From: G963678095 sp963678095
GTDB taxonomy: Bacteria; Bacillota; Negativicutes; Selenomonadales; Selenomonadaceae
NCBI GenBank assembly: GCA_963678095.2
Contig: CAXXXP010000001.1
Coordinates: 186,001-250,000, forward strand
Length of the DNA: 64,000 bases
Reading direction: 5' to 3'
Below, in pieces: positions 1 through 8,501 of the stretch. Positions within the stretch are counted from its first letter, which is position 1, and every line of letters begins with the position of its first letter. Under the pieces are notes generated by a model that made no database searches, was not told where the DNA came from, and saw only the letters and a list, made by a program, of their open reading frames with translations. A program made the translations under genes and the position numbers.

Positions 1-452
1 ATGATGTGGAGGGGCAGCAGTAGAGCGGATTTTATCAGGCGGCTTACAAAAAAAGCAGTGGCAGCCTGTTGGTATAAGATCGTGAGCCAGAGGGTATTAA
101 GACCGAGGTCGATGATAAAAAAAACAAGGCTGCAGGCAACGGCAATCCGCGGCAGAGACATGGATTGCCGATAAAAAATTCGCCCGTACAAAAATCCGCT
201 CAAGGCAGCACTGAACGTAAACCCGGGGAAATAAAGCCCGGGAGAAAAGAGCAGGCAGCCGATGAGATCCGCGGCTGCTGCCATGCTGGCACCACGCCAG
301 GGGCCGAAGATGGCGGAAAATATGGCAATTGGCAAAAAGGAAAAGCTGATGCGAAGGAATGGTGTCTGTAGGGAAAATACGTGCGTCAGCAAGACGGTAA
401 GGGCGACAAAGACACCAGCAAATACAGCGGGAATGGTTCTGAAGTTGGACAA
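1..452 (-). CDS. folT: Folate ECF transporter S component FolT (3' end cut by window)
   Basis: Substrate-binding membrane subunit of an energy-coupling-factor transporter that imports folates with a shared EcfAA'T module. About 150 codons are visible; the 3' end lies outside the window. The translation shows several hydrophobic helices and the FolT-like stretch RISFSFLPIAIFSAIFGPWR followed by a PGFTFSAALSGFLYG segment. The start is TTG at 452-450, because GGAGG (465-461 on the minus strand) lies 8 nt upstream and no better start exists. The folate assignment rests on the family motifs and on the THF riboswitch directly upstream. The 120-residue minus-strand frame at 97-459 is a shadow of this gene. 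Confidence 0.85.
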   Translation of the reverse strand, partial: MSNFRTIPAVFAGVFVALTVLLTHVFSLQTPFLRISFSFLPIAIFSAIFGPWRGASMAAAADLIGCLLFSPGLYFPGFTFSAALSGFLYGRIFYRQSMSLPRIAVACSLVFFIIDLGLNTLWLTILYQQAATAFFVSRLIKSALLLPLHI

Positions 453-511
453 AAAACACACCTCCAAATTAATTTTTTCGTTGCTACATAGCAAGAGGTG
501 GGCTCTTTTAT

Positions 512-612
512 GCAGCAGCGGGATGCAGTGTCTGTACCGCAAGCTTAACGCTCTTCGTGCAGGTATCACCTCCCCGTTTACCTGCCACTTAACGCACAAA
601 CACTTACTCTGC
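512..612 (-). ncRNA. THF (tetrahydrofolate) riboswitch upstream of folT
   Basis: Read on the minus strand, the leader carries hallmarks of the class I THF aptamer: an outer GCAG/CTGC helix, an internal loop formed by AGTAA and TGCATCCCG, a second helix GTGTTTGT/ACAGACAC, the conserved GCGTTAAGTG, and the CGAAGAGC...GCTTGCGG arm. A GGGGAGGTG loop could make the pseudoknot. It sits between a consensus promoter and folT, the usual genetic setting of this class. I see no clear intrinsic terminator before the RBS, so control may be translational. The class is recognised by eye, not by a covariance search. Confidence 0.88.
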
Positions 613-627
613 TTTCTAACAGGTTTC

Positions 628-656
628 ATTATAGATTAAGTGGGAAAATCCTGCAA
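628..656 (-). promoter_or_regulatory. Sigma-A type promoter of folT
   Basis: Minus strand TTGCAG, 17 nt spacer, perfect TATAAT. Transcription would start about 10 nt before the first base of the THF riboswitch. Confidence 0.75.
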
Positions 657-773
657 AATAATTGAAAATTTAGCATCAGGCAGGAAATAGAAGTTGGCAA
701 GACGAAAGTGTTGTTAATAAACCAGGCAATACAGCAGGAACATGCGTTGCCTGAAAAAAGGGGGATATATATC

Positions 774-1238
774 ATGGCAGCAGAAACAGTTATCCGCGCA
801 AAAGACATTATGGCAAAAAATCTGATTACTGTCGGACCGAAAGAAACGGTTCAGGAGGTTGCTCGTCTGCTGGTAGAGCATAATATTTCCGGGGTACCCG
901 TGGTGGATGACACCGGGAAACTTCTCGGCATTATCAGCGAAGGGGATCTCCTGCATAAAGAGGTTGCTCCCAAATTACCCAATATGCTCAATATTTTAGG
1001 AGCCATCATTTTCTATAATGGAGTAAAGGAATATAAGACGGCTTTTCAAAAGATGCTGGCTTCAACGGCGGCAGAAATTATGACAAAACGCGTTGTTTCC
1101 GTGGCCGAAGATGCTGATATAAGCGAAATTGGCGAGCTGATGCTTGAACATCATATCAAGCGGGTGCCCGTTGTTCGCGAGGGGATTTTAGTTGGCATTA
1201 TCGGTCGCAATGACATGATGCGGCTGCTGATCGAGTAA
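774..1238 (+). CDS. CBS-domain pair protein
   Basis: A 154-residue protein made almost wholly of two CBS motifs (about residues 10-60 and 95-150), each with the typical IMA/ITV...ISGVPVVDD...LLGIISEGDL and IMT...HIKRVPVV...LVGIIGRNDM patterns. Free-standing Bateman modules of this kind bind adenosine nucleotides and act as cytoplasmic sensors; the partner is unknown. The start is ATG 774, with AAAAAGGGGGA 8-9 nt upstream; the longer frame from a TTG at 708 lacks an RBS. It is preceded by the divergent folT promoter region and followed about 70 nt later by the aminopeptidase gene. No catalytic domain is attached. Confidence 0.85.
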   Translation: MAAETVIRAKDIMAKNLITVGPKETVQEVARLLVEHNISGVPVVDDTGKLLGIISEGDLLHKEVAPKLPNMLNILGAIIFYNGVKEYKTAFQKMLASTAAEIMTKRVVSVAEDADISEIGELMLEHHIKRVPVVREGILVGIIGRNDMMRLLIE

Positions 1239-1310
1239 AATCATCCCTTGAGGTAGCTCTTTGCTGTAATTTTATGGTAAAATAGCGGTGGAGATTAGGA
1301 GGTTAGCAAT

Positions 1311-2546
1311 TTGGAACAGATATTGGAGAAATATGCACAACTGGTCGTTCGCGCAGGGGTCAACCTGCAGCCAGATCAGTTATTGGTCATAAATGCGCCG
1401 ATTGAGTGTGCGGCGTTTGCCAGAAAAATAGCCGCCGCAGCCTATACGGCGGGAGCACATGATGTTATTGTCAGTTGGAATGATGAGAAAATGGCAAAAA
1501 TTCGGTATGATATGGCCCCTGCTACTGTATTTGGCGAATTTCCTGCGTGGCGCAAGCAGCTTTATGTTGGTTATGCGCAGCAAGGAGCGGCCTTTGTGTC
1601 CATTCATGCGGCGGATCCGGAAATTTTCAGTGGGGTGAATCCTGAACGATTGGCTGCTGCCCAGCAGGCGGCGGGGGAAGCTCTGAAGGAATACCGGGAA
1701 CGCATGATGACAAACAAAAATTCCTGGTGTGTGGTTTCAATTCCGACGGAAGCCTGGGCAAGAAAAGTTTTTCCAGAAGTTGATCCGGAATTGGCAGTTG
1801 AGCAATTGTGGCAGGAAATTCTTGCGGCCATTCGGGTAAATGCAAGCAGCGATCCGGTGGAAAATTGGGAATTGCATTTAGCATATTTGGAAAAGGCACG
1901 AATCTTTTTAAATCGTCAGCGGTTTACACGGCTTCATTTCGAAAATGGACGGGGAACGGATTTACAGGTTGAATTACCGGAGGGTCATATCTGGGCGAGC
2001 GGGGCAGAATATACGGAAGATAACATCCGCTTTGTGGCCAATATGCCAACAGAGGAGGTCTATACCCTGCCGAAGCTCGATGGCGTAAATGGTCGTGTAG
2101 TTGGCACGAAGCCGTTTGCCTACCAGGGAAGTCTGATCGAAAATTTTGTTTTGGATTTTGAAAAGGGAAAAGTTGTAAATTACAGGGCTGAAAAAGGACA
2201 GGAAGTTCTGGAAAATTTGATCCTTACGGATGCCGGGTCCTGCCGGTTGGGGGAAGTTGCCCTCGTTCCTGTTGATTCGCCTATTTCGCGATCAGGGATA
2301 TTGTTTTATAATACCCTGTTTGATGAAAATGCCTCCTGCCATCTGGCTTTTGGTAAAGCATATCCCACTTGCCTCAAGAACGGAGAAAAGATGACTCCGG
2401 CAGAGCGCGAGGCGGCGGGGATTAACGAATCTCTGCTGCACGAAGATTTTATGATTGGCTCGGAAGATATGGCAGTTACCGGGATAACTGCAGAGGGAAA
2501 AGAGATTCCGATATTTAGGCAAGGGAACTTTGTTGATTTTGATTGA
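1311..2546 (+). CDS. Aminopeptidase, M29 family (AmpS/PepS type)
   Basis: Cytoplasmic metallo-aminopeptidase that removes N-terminal residues from peptides. The 411-residue length is usual for the family. Likely metal ligands fall at the expected spacing: Glu249 in NMPTEEV, Glu315 in LGEVALVP, His344 in NASCHLAFG, and His377/Asp379 in LLHEDFMIGS, matching the E/E/H/H/D set known from M29 enzymes. The start is TTG 1311 with TAGGAGG at 1296-1302. It is probably monocistronic: an intrinsic terminator follows directly and a new promoter precedes azlC. Substrate preference cannot be read from the sequence. Confidence 0.9.
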   Translation: MEQILEKYAQLVVRAGVNLQPDQLLVINAPIECAAFARKIAAAAYTAGAHDVIVSWNDEKMAKIRYDMAPATVFGEFPAWRKQLYVGYAQQGAAFVSIHAADPEIFSGVNPERLAAAQQAAGEALKEYRERMMTNKNSWCVVSIPTEAWARKVFPEVDPELAVEQLWQEILAAIRVNASSDPVENWELHLAYLEKARIFLNRQRFTRLHFENGRGTDLQVELPEGHIWASGAEYTEDNIRFVANMPTEEVYTLPKLDGVNGRVVGTKPFAYQGSLIENFVLDFEKGKVVNYRAEKGQEVLENLILTDAGSCRLGEVALVPVDSPISRSGILFYNTLFDENASCHLAFGKAYPTCLKNGEKMTPAEREAAGINESLLHEDFMIGSEDMAVTGITAEGKEIPIFRQGNFVDFD

Positions 2547-2556
2547 TGCCGGAGCT

Positions 2557-2585
2557 GGAGCCGTTGACAACGGCTCCGTTTTTTA
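2557..2585 (+). terminator. Intrinsic terminator after the M29 aminopeptidase
   Basis: GGAGCCGTT / AACGGCTCC stem with a GAC loop, followed by G and a T-run, 10 nt after the stop codon. Confidence 0.9.
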
Positions 2586-2603
2586 TTGGGAAGAGGAAAA
2601 TTC

Positions 2604-2632
2604 TTGAACTCTTGCAATGAAATCGTTATAAT
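2604..2632 (+). promoter_or_regulatory. Promoter of azlCD
   Basis: TTGAAC, 17 nt spacer, perfect TATAAT; about 68 nt upstream of the azlC start. Confidence 0.75.
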
Positions 2633-2700
2633 ATTATTATTGTTTTAAAATAAAGGATTTTTGTATTTTTTAACTTATAAAATAAAGTTTAAATAAGAGG

Positions 2701-3402
2701 GTGTTTTCTATTATTAGGCGCGTATTTAACAAAGAGGTAATGCAGGCCGTGTGGCCGATCTGGCTGGGGTATCTGCCGCTTGGCTTTGCCGGAGGTGTAT
2801 TATCACAGAAGGTAGGGCTGAGCCCGGCAGAGATTGGTGTTATGTCAGTGCTGGTATTTGCCGGCAGTGGACAGTTTATTGCCTTGTCAATGATTGGCAG
2901 TGGAGCAGCTTCGATTCTCTCTATTGTCATGACAACCTTTATCGTGAATTTGCGTCAAATGTTATATAGTTCAACCTTAGCCGGGTTTTTAACAGGCGAG
3001 TCGAAACAGTATCTGGGGATTTTTGCCCAGGGGATTACGGATGAAACCTTTGCGGTGAATTTGAATTATTTTACGGCGGATTCTTCTGTGTGGGATGCGG
3101 ATAAAGCCCTGGGGGTCAATATTTTAGCTCATGGGTGCTGGATTTTTAGCAATGTGCTGGGTAATATTGCTGGCAATGTTTTAAATGTTGATATGGCACT
3201 GGTCAGCTATACCCTGACGGCGATGTTTATTGGCTTGTGGTCGTTTCATTTTGGGCATAAACTGATGATTCTGATCGGGATGTTTTCCGGAATGTTGGCC
3301 CTGGCCTTGTCAGGTTTTCTTGATCATAAGCTGCATATTGTAGCGGCAACAATTATCGCTGCGACTGCCGGCTGTATCTTGGAAAGTTGGTGTGAAAGAT
3401 GA
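2701..3402 (+). CDS. azlC: AzlC-family branched-chain amino acid exporter, large subunit
   Basis: Integral membrane protein of about 233 residues with the AzlC signature near the N terminus (WLGYLPLGFAGGVLSQKVGL, then VFAGSGQFIAL and NLRQMLYSS). It works with AzlD, encoded immediately downstream with a 4-nt ATGA overlap, to export branched-chain amino acids or analogues in homologous systems. The start is uncertain: the GTG at 2701 directly abuts its AGAGG, an ATG at 2740 has AGAGG 3 nt upstream, and ATT codons at 2710/2713 would have better spacing from GAGGGTG but are rare starts. No AzlB-like regulator is next to the pair. Confidence 0.85.
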   Translation: MFSIIRRVFNKEVMQAVWPIWLGYLPLGFAGGVLSQKVGLSPAEIGVMSVLVFAGSGQFIALSMIGSGAASILSIVMTTFIVNLRQMLYSSTLAGFLTGESKQYLGIFAQGITDETFAVNLNYFTADSSVWDADKALGVNILAHGCWIFSNVLGNIAGNVLNVDMALVSYTLTAMFIGLWSFHFGHKLMILIGMFSGMLALALSGFLDHKLHIVAATIIAATAGCILESWCER

Positions 3403-3725
3403 GCAGTCTTGATATTTTTTATTGTACATTGGGAATGTGCTTTGTCACCTATTTACCAAGGGTCTTGCCTCCTCTTTTACTGGCCAACCGCAATATTTCA
3501 CCACTGCTCAAGCGCTGGTTGCAGTATGTTCCGACGTCGGTGTTTGGAGCGCTTGTTTTTTCTGAGATTTTTATCAAGGAGGGCGGTCTGGATCTGAGCC
3601 TGCTGAATATCAACTTGCTGGCATCGTTAGTAGTGCTGGCCGTTGCGGTGAAGACGCGTTCATTGGCTAAGAGTATTGTCTGTGGCCTATTGTCCTTCTG
3701 GCTACTGCAAAATATTATCTGTTAA
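3399..3725 (+). CDS. azlD: AzlD-family branched-chain amino acid exporter, small subunit
   Basis: A 108-residue membrane protein with three to four hydrophobic segments and the family-typical YLPRVLPPLLL near the N terminus and LKRWLQYVPTSVFGALVF in the middle. The ATG overlaps the azlC stop (ATGA), indicating translational coupling and the two-subunit AzlCD exporter. An intrinsic terminator follows within 15 nt, so azlCD is a two-gene operon. Function is inferred from the family; the substrate is not shown by the sequence. Confidence 0.85.
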   Translation: MSSLDIFYCTLGMCFVTYLPRVLPPLLLANRNISPLLKRWLQYVPTSVFGALVFSEIFIKEGGLDLSLLNINLLASLVVLAVAVKTRSLAKSIVCGLLSFWLLQNIIC

Positions 3726-3735
3726 TCCCCCAAGA

Positions 3736-3775
3736 AGAGATCACGTCCAACGGACAGATCTCTTTTTCTTTTTTA
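3736..3775 (+). terminator. Intrinsic terminator after azlD
   Basis: AGAGATC...GATCTCT stem with an inner GTCC/GGAC extension, followed by TTTTTCTTTTTT. Confidence 0.85.
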
Positions 3776-3858
3776 TGAAAATAGCTGTGAGTGCAGTTGA
3801 TTTTATGAGAATATGGTATACTTGTTAATGAAAAATAAAGAGAACTGTGAGGTCTGTA

Positions 3859-6045
3859 ATGGGGAAAATTTGTGTTTTGGCAGAAAAACCTTCTGTAGGA
3901 CGTGACTTGGCTCGTGTTCTTGGTTGCACGAAAAATGGCAATGGCTGTATAGAAGGAGAAAAATATATTGTGACCTGGGCTCTGGGACACCTGGTAACGC
4001 TGGCAGATCCGGAAGCTTATGGCAATGATTATAAGTCATGGCGGATTGAGGATTTGCCGATGATCCCAGACGAGCTTGAACTGGTTGTAATCGGGCAGAC
4101 AGCAAAACAGTACCAGGTGGTTAAACAGCTTTTACGCCGCAGTGATGTGACAAAAATTATAATTGCCACAGATGCCGGCCGGGAAGGGGAACTCGTGGCC
4201 CGGTGGATTTTGGAAAAAGCAAAGGTAAATAAACCACTCCAGCGCTTGTGGATTTCTTCAGTTACGGATAAGGCGATAAGGCAAGGTTTTGAAAAACTGA
4301 AAGATGGCTGCGAATATGAGAATCTCTATGCCTCAGCAGCGGCAAGAGCAGCCTCTGATTGGTATGTGGGAATTAATGCAACGCGGGCCCTGACCTGCAA
4401 GTTTAATGCACAGCTTTCCTGCGGGCGGGTGCAGACACCTACACTGGCTATTATTGCTGCCAGAGAAAAAGAAATTCAGGCTTTTGTGCCACAAAAGTAT
4501 TATGGAATAACGGCAAAAAGTCAGGGGATATCCTTTACGTGGCAGGAAAAGACAAATAAAGGCTATCATTCTTTTGATTTGGAGACGGTAAGGGCGCATT
4601 GCCAGGAGCTCGACGGTAAAAAAGCTCGCATTAAAGAAATAAAAAGAACTGCAAAAAAAGAATTTTCCCCGCAACTCTACAATCTGACCGAACTGCAGCG
4701 TGATGCGAACAGACTGTTTGCGTATTCCGCCAAGGAGACGCTGGGAATTATGCAAAAGCTATATGAAAACCATAAAGTTTTGTCGTATCCGCGAACCGAT
4801 TCGAGATTTATTTCAGCGGATATCGTGCCGACACTGAAGGAACGCTTAAAGGCCTGTGGCATCGGCCCCTATACAAAAGCGGCATTTGTCGCCAGTAAGC
4901 ATGTTCATTCGAATCCTCATTTTGTCGATGATGCGAAGGTATCGGATCATCATGCGATCATTCCGACGGAACAGTTTGTAAATATGGCGGCTTTTACTGA
5001 CAAGGAAAGAAAGATTTATGATCTGGTGGTGCGGCGGTTTATTGCCGTATTGTACCCGCCATTTGAATACGAACAAACCATTGTTCAGGTGGAAATCGGC
5101 ACGGAACGGTTTGTTGCCCATGGGAAAATTATAAAAAATTCCGGCTGGAAAGAGGTTTATCAAAATGCTTGTCAGGCTGATGCGCCCGAGGGGACAGAAA
5201 CTCTGCGGGACCAGGCACTGCCACAGCTTGCTCTGGAAATGGAGCTGCCGATTTTGCATCTGGAAATGAGAACAGGTGAGACCAAACCGCCAGCGCCATT
5301 TAATGAAGGCAGCTTGTTGGCGGCCATGGAAAATCCGACCCAATATATGCGGGCGGACAGCAAGGATCTTCGGCAGATGATCGGTGAGACTGGCGGCCTG
5401 GGGACCGTTGCAACAAGAGCGGATATTATTGAGAAACTCTTTAGCTCCTTTGTCATTGAAAAACGTGGCAAGGATATTTTTACAACGCCTAAAGGACGTC
5501 AGCTTTTGGAGCTTGTACCCTCGGAACTTCGAGAACCAGCGCTTACAGCAAAATGGGAACAAAAACTATCTGCGATTGCTGCGGGCAAGTTAGGGCAGAA
5601 TGTGTTTATTGGTGACATAAAAACCTATACCAGAGCCCTGGTGCAGCAGATAAAAAATTCAACAGCAAAGTTTCGGCATGATAATATTACGCATAAAAAA
5701 TGTCCAGAATGTGGCCGCTTTTTGCTTGAAGTCAATGGCAAGCAAGGTAAAATGCTGGTTTGCCAAGATCGGTCGTGTGGGTATCGTAAGAGCGTGTCCA
5801 GGCAAACGAACGCTCGTTGCCCGAACTGTCATAAAAAGATGGAGTTGCGTGGTGACGGGGAAAGTAAAGCGTTTTTTTGCAAATGTGGGTATCGGGAAAA
5901 ACTGCAGATGTTTCAAAAACGTCGTGAACAGGCGGGCGGCAAGGTATCTAAAAATGAAGTATCAAAATATTTGCGCGAGCAACAAAGTGCAGAACCGGTG
6001 AATACCGCTTTGGCAGATGCGCTGGCGCAATTGAAGTTGAAATGA
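3859..6045 (+). CDS. topB: DNA topoisomerase III (type IA)
   Basis: Single-strand passing type IA topoisomerase involved in decatenation and recombination intermediates. The N-terminal TOPRIM domain begins VLAEKPSVGRDLARVLG; the acidic motif ATDAGREGEL follows; the active-site tyrosine is Tyr310 in VLSYPRTDSR. The C terminus carries zinc-ribbon modules: CPEC...CQDRSCGY and CPNC...CKCGY (residues about 610-680), a longer tail than in E. coli TopB. The start is ATG 3859 with GTGAGG 6 nt upstream; an in-frame GTG at 3847 overlaps that RBS. The next gene follows after 10 nt, suggesting cotranscription. Confidence 0.95.
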   Translation: MGKICVLAEKPSVGRDLARVLGCTKNGNGCIEGEKYIVTWALGHLVTLADPEAYGNDYKSWRIEDLPMIPDELELVVIGQTAKQYQVVKQLLRRSDVTKIIIATDAGREGELVARWILEKAKVNKPLQRLWISSVTDKAIRQGFEKLKDGCEYENLYASAAARAASDWYVGINATRALTCKFNAQLSCGRVQTPTLAIIAAREKEIQAFVPQKYYGITAKSQGISFTWQEKTNKGYHSFDLETVRAHCQELDGKKARIKEIKRTAKKEFSPQLYNLTELQRDANRLFAYSAKETLGIMQKLYENHKVLSYPRTDSRFISADIVPTLKERLKACGIGPYTKAAFVASKHVHSNPHFVDDAKVSDHHAIIPTEQFVNMAAFTDKERKIYDLVVRRFIAVLYPPFEYEQTIVQVEIGTERFVAHGKIIKNSGWKEVYQNACQADAPEGTETLRDQALPQLALEMELPILHLEMRTGETKPPAPFNEGSLLAAMENPTQYMRADSKDLRQMIGETGGLGTVATRADIIEKLFSSFVIEKRGKDIFTTPKGRQLLELVPSELREPALTAKWEQKLSAIAAGKLGQNVFIGDIKTYTRALVQQIKNSTAKFRHDNITHKKCPECGRFLLEVNGKQGKMLVCQDRSCGYRKSVSRQTNARCPNCHKKMELRGDGESKAFFCKCGYREKLQMFQKRREQAGGKVSKNEVSKYLREQQSAEPVNTALADALAQLKLK

Positions 6046-6055
6046 GGCAATACGT

Positions 6056-6649
6056 ATGTTGAAAAAAATTTTTATTATATGTAGTTTGTGTTTAAGCGTG
6101 TATGCAACGGCTGGCGCTGCTGTACAAAGCGCAGACTTTTCCTGCCGGGGTCTGTATATAGGGGATACTTATGAGCAAATGAAGGCTGCCTTTGGTGAGC
6201 CGAGGTATGATATGGATTGGCTGGTGCAGGGCGTTATGGTCAGATACTATATGTATCCACATGAGGTTAAAGTCGGACTCGACCTGCGCACTAAAACGGT
6301 AAGAGATATTCAGATTAAGGATAAGGCCTACGTGGCTCGTGATGGTATAAAGCTCGGGGCAACTCCTTATAAGATAAAGCAAGTCTATGGGCAAACGCAA
6401 AAACAAATGATAGAGGGATCTGTGTATTATATTTATCGCAGCGGGCAAAAGGACCAGGCCCGATTGCTGTTGCAAACGGATCCAGCAGAAGGATATTTGG
6501 AAGCGTTTCGGTTGACAAATTTGCCGCTTGCTGAGGAAATCAGTGAGGATGAGGCGGATGTAGCGGATGAACCGGATCGTGGCGATGTAAATGACCTGTT
6601 TATAAAATCGAAGGAAATTGATGTCAGTAACGTGCAGCCAGTAAACTGA
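6056..6649 (+). CDS. Exported protein of unknown function with two BamE/SmpA-like half repeats
   Basis: I do not recognise a named family. The 197-residue protein starts with a signal peptide (KKIFIICSLCLSVYATAGA, likely signal peptidase I cleavage near residue 21). The mature part contains two similar segments, GLYIGDTYEQMKAAFGEP and GIKLGATPYKIKQVYGQT, each of the form G-x-x-x-G-x(T)...-V/A-x-x-x-(F/Y)-G that resembles the turn in BamE/SmpA-like envelope proteins. The C-terminal 45 residues are acidic (SEDEADVADEPDRGD). It sits between topB and ade, 10 nt after topB. An envelope role is inference only. Confidence 0.65.
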   Translation: MLKKIFIICSLCLSVYATAGAAVQSADFSCRGLYIGDTYEQMKAAFGEPRYDMDWLVQGVMVRYYMYPHEVKVGLDLRTKTVRDIQIKDKAYVARDGIKLGATPYKIKQVYGQTQKQMIEGSVYYIYRSGQKDQARLLLQTDPAEGYLEAFRLTNLPLAEEISEDEADVADEPDRGDVNDLFIKSKEIDVSNVQPVN

Positions 6650-6682
6650 TGCTGAGAAATAAATAAATTTTGCAGGTGAAAA

Positions 6683-8416
6683 ATGATGAACATGGAGAAT
6701 TTAAAAAGATTTATACAAGTAGCCAAAGGGGATATTAAAGCTGAGCTGGTATTAAAAAATGTCCAGGTATTTCATGTATTTACTGGTGAATTTTTAATCG
6801 GTGACGTGGCAATTGAGCAGGGGCGGATTGCTGGAGTTGGTAAATATCAGGGAGTGACGGAGATTGATCTTAGCGGCAAGTATTTGACCCCGGGATTTAT
6901 GGATGCGCACATTCATATGGAAAGTTCGATGCTCAGTCCGCTTGAATTTGCCCGCGCGGTTGTGCCAACAGGAACGACAACGGTGATTGCAGATCCTCAT
7001 GAAATTGCCAATGTAACTGGTATTGAAGGCGTGGAATATATGCTCGCAGCGACCGAAGCACTGCCGCTTAATGCATATTTTATGCTGCCTTCCTGTGTGC
7101 CGGCAACGCATCTTGAAAATTCCGGAGCTAAACTTTTAGCCGACGATTTAACCAAGTTGATTTCCCATCCCCGGGTATTGGGACTGGGCGAAATGATGAA
7201 TTATCCGGGGGTTTTGGCCGGTGAGAAATCCGTAATGGAAAAACTACAACTGGGCAGCAAGAAAAAAATAGACGGGCACGCACCGGGGCTTTCCGGGAAT
7301 GAACTGATGGCTTATGCTGCCGCTGGCGTTGAATCAGATCATGAATGCGTTAATGTTGAGCAGGCCTTGGAAAAACTCAGGGCCGGCATGCACATTATGA
7401 TTCGCGAGGGGTCTGCTGCCAAAAACCTGCAGGCCCTGGCCCCTTTAATAAATCGACATAATGCACAGTTTTGCTGTTTTGCTGCAGATGACCGGCATCC
7501 GGAAGACTTGATTAAGGAAGGGCACATCAATCATATGGTCAAGATGGCAGTTGAAGCAGGAATTGATATGGCCACGGCACTACAAATGGCAACGATTAAC
7601 ACAGCGCGCTACTTTAATCTTAGCGATGTCGGCGCCATTGTGCCGCGCTATCGGGCCGATCTGCTTGTCTTTGATAATCTGACGGAATGGCAGCCCATGA
7701 TGGTTTTTAAAGATGGTGTGCTGGTGGCCAAGGAAAACCAGGCCCTGTTTACGGCAGTGCCAGCAGTGCCAGAGACAATAAAAAACACCATGCATCTGGC
7801 AACTGTTGATCCGGCCAAATTATGCATTACAGCCAAAGGGGATATGGCCCATGTGATTGGTTTAGTTGAAGAGCAAATCGTTACCCGAAAATTGTTAATG
7901 AAAATAAAAGTGCAGGAGCAGCAAGCTGTTACCGACGTCGCGGAAGATATATTAAAACTAGCCGTATTTGAACGCCACCATAAAAGTGGCAATATTGCAG
8001 CCGGTCTTGTACGGGGGTTTGGACTAAAGCATGGTGCGATCGCATCCACGATTGCGCACGATTCGCATAATTTGATCGCGATTGGGGAAAATGATGCAGA
8101 TATTCTTGCCGCAGCTGCGGCAATTGAAAAAATGCAGGGCGGTATTGCCATTGCTGTTGATGGGCAGATTGTTGGTAGTCTGGCCTTGCCGATTGCCGGT
8201 CTTATGTCAGAGGAGCCGGTAGCAGTTGTCGAGGGGAAATTGGCACAATTGGCAAAAAAAGCCTATGAATTAGGCGTGAAAAAGGCCTATGATCCGTTTT
8301 TAACCCTGGCGTTTTTAAGTTTGCCGGTTATTCCCGAGTTAAAGTTAACTGATTTGGGGCTAGTAGATGTCGGCTCTTTTAGAGTTATCCCGGTTATGGC
8401 AGAAAAATCAGATTAG
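6683..8416 (+). CDS. ade: Adenine deaminase
   Basis: Amidohydrolase that converts adenine to hypoxanthine plus ammonia in purine salvage. The 577 residues are normal for the bacterial Ade family. It has the metal-binding DAHIHMESSM (His76, His78), the GTTTVIADPHEIANV strand, GLGEMMNYPGV, KKIDGHAPGL, and the C-terminal GIAIAVDGQIV region found in this family. The start is ATG 6683 with GCAGGTG about 8 nt upstream. It is close to the preceding exported-protein gene but separated from the next gene by a probable promoter. No purine riboswitch is visible upstream. Confidence 0.95.
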   Translation: MMNMENLKRFIQVAKGDIKAELVLKNVQVFHVFTGEFLIGDVAIEQGRIAGVGKYQGVTEIDLSGKYLTPGFMDAHIHMESSMLSPLEFARAVVPTGTTTVIADPHEIANVTGIEGVEYMLAATEALPLNAYFMLPSCVPATHLENSGAKLLADDLTKLISHPRVLGLGEMMNYPGVLAGEKSVMEKLQLGSKKKIDGHAPGLSGNELMAYAAAGVESDHECVNVEQALEKLRAGMHIMIREGSAAKNLQALAPLINRHNAQFCCFAADDRHPEDLIKEGHINHMVKMAVEAGIDMATALQMATINTARYFNLSDVGAIVPRYRADLLVFDNLTEWQPMMVFKDGVLVAKENQALFTAVPAVPETIKNTMHLATVDPAKLCITAKGDMAHVIGLVEEQIVTRKLLMKIKVQEQQAVTDVAEDILKLAVFERHHKSGNIAAGLVRGFGLKHGAIASTIAHDSHNLIAIGENDADILAAAAAIEKMQGGIAIAVDGQIVGSLALPIAGLMSEEPVAVVEGKLAQLAKKAYELGVKKAYDPFLTLAFLSLPVIPELKLTDLGLVDVGSFRVIPVMAEKSD

Positions 8417-8447
8417 CAAGCTGCAGATAGGCTAGCGGTAAAAGTTA

Positions 8448-8456
8448 TGTTATAAT
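8448..8456 (+). promoter_or_regulatory. Extended -10 promoter before the metallo-hydrolase operon
   Basis: TG-T-TATAAT extended -10 about 45 nt upstream of the start codon; the -35 region is weak. Confidence 0.5.
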
Positions 8457-8501
8457 TATGAAGGCGTATTTGCCGCCCGAAGCAAGAAAGGATGTGATCG
8501 G

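Noticed and set aside
97..459. 120-residue minus-strand frame
   Set aside because: It is out of frame with the FolT translation, lacks an RBS and is rich in Cys/His/Arg as shadows often are; the real gene starts at TTG 452.
165..639. Plus-strand frames of 68 and 125 residues over folT and its leader
   Set aside because: Antisense to folT and the THF riboswitch; no RBS or family resemblance.
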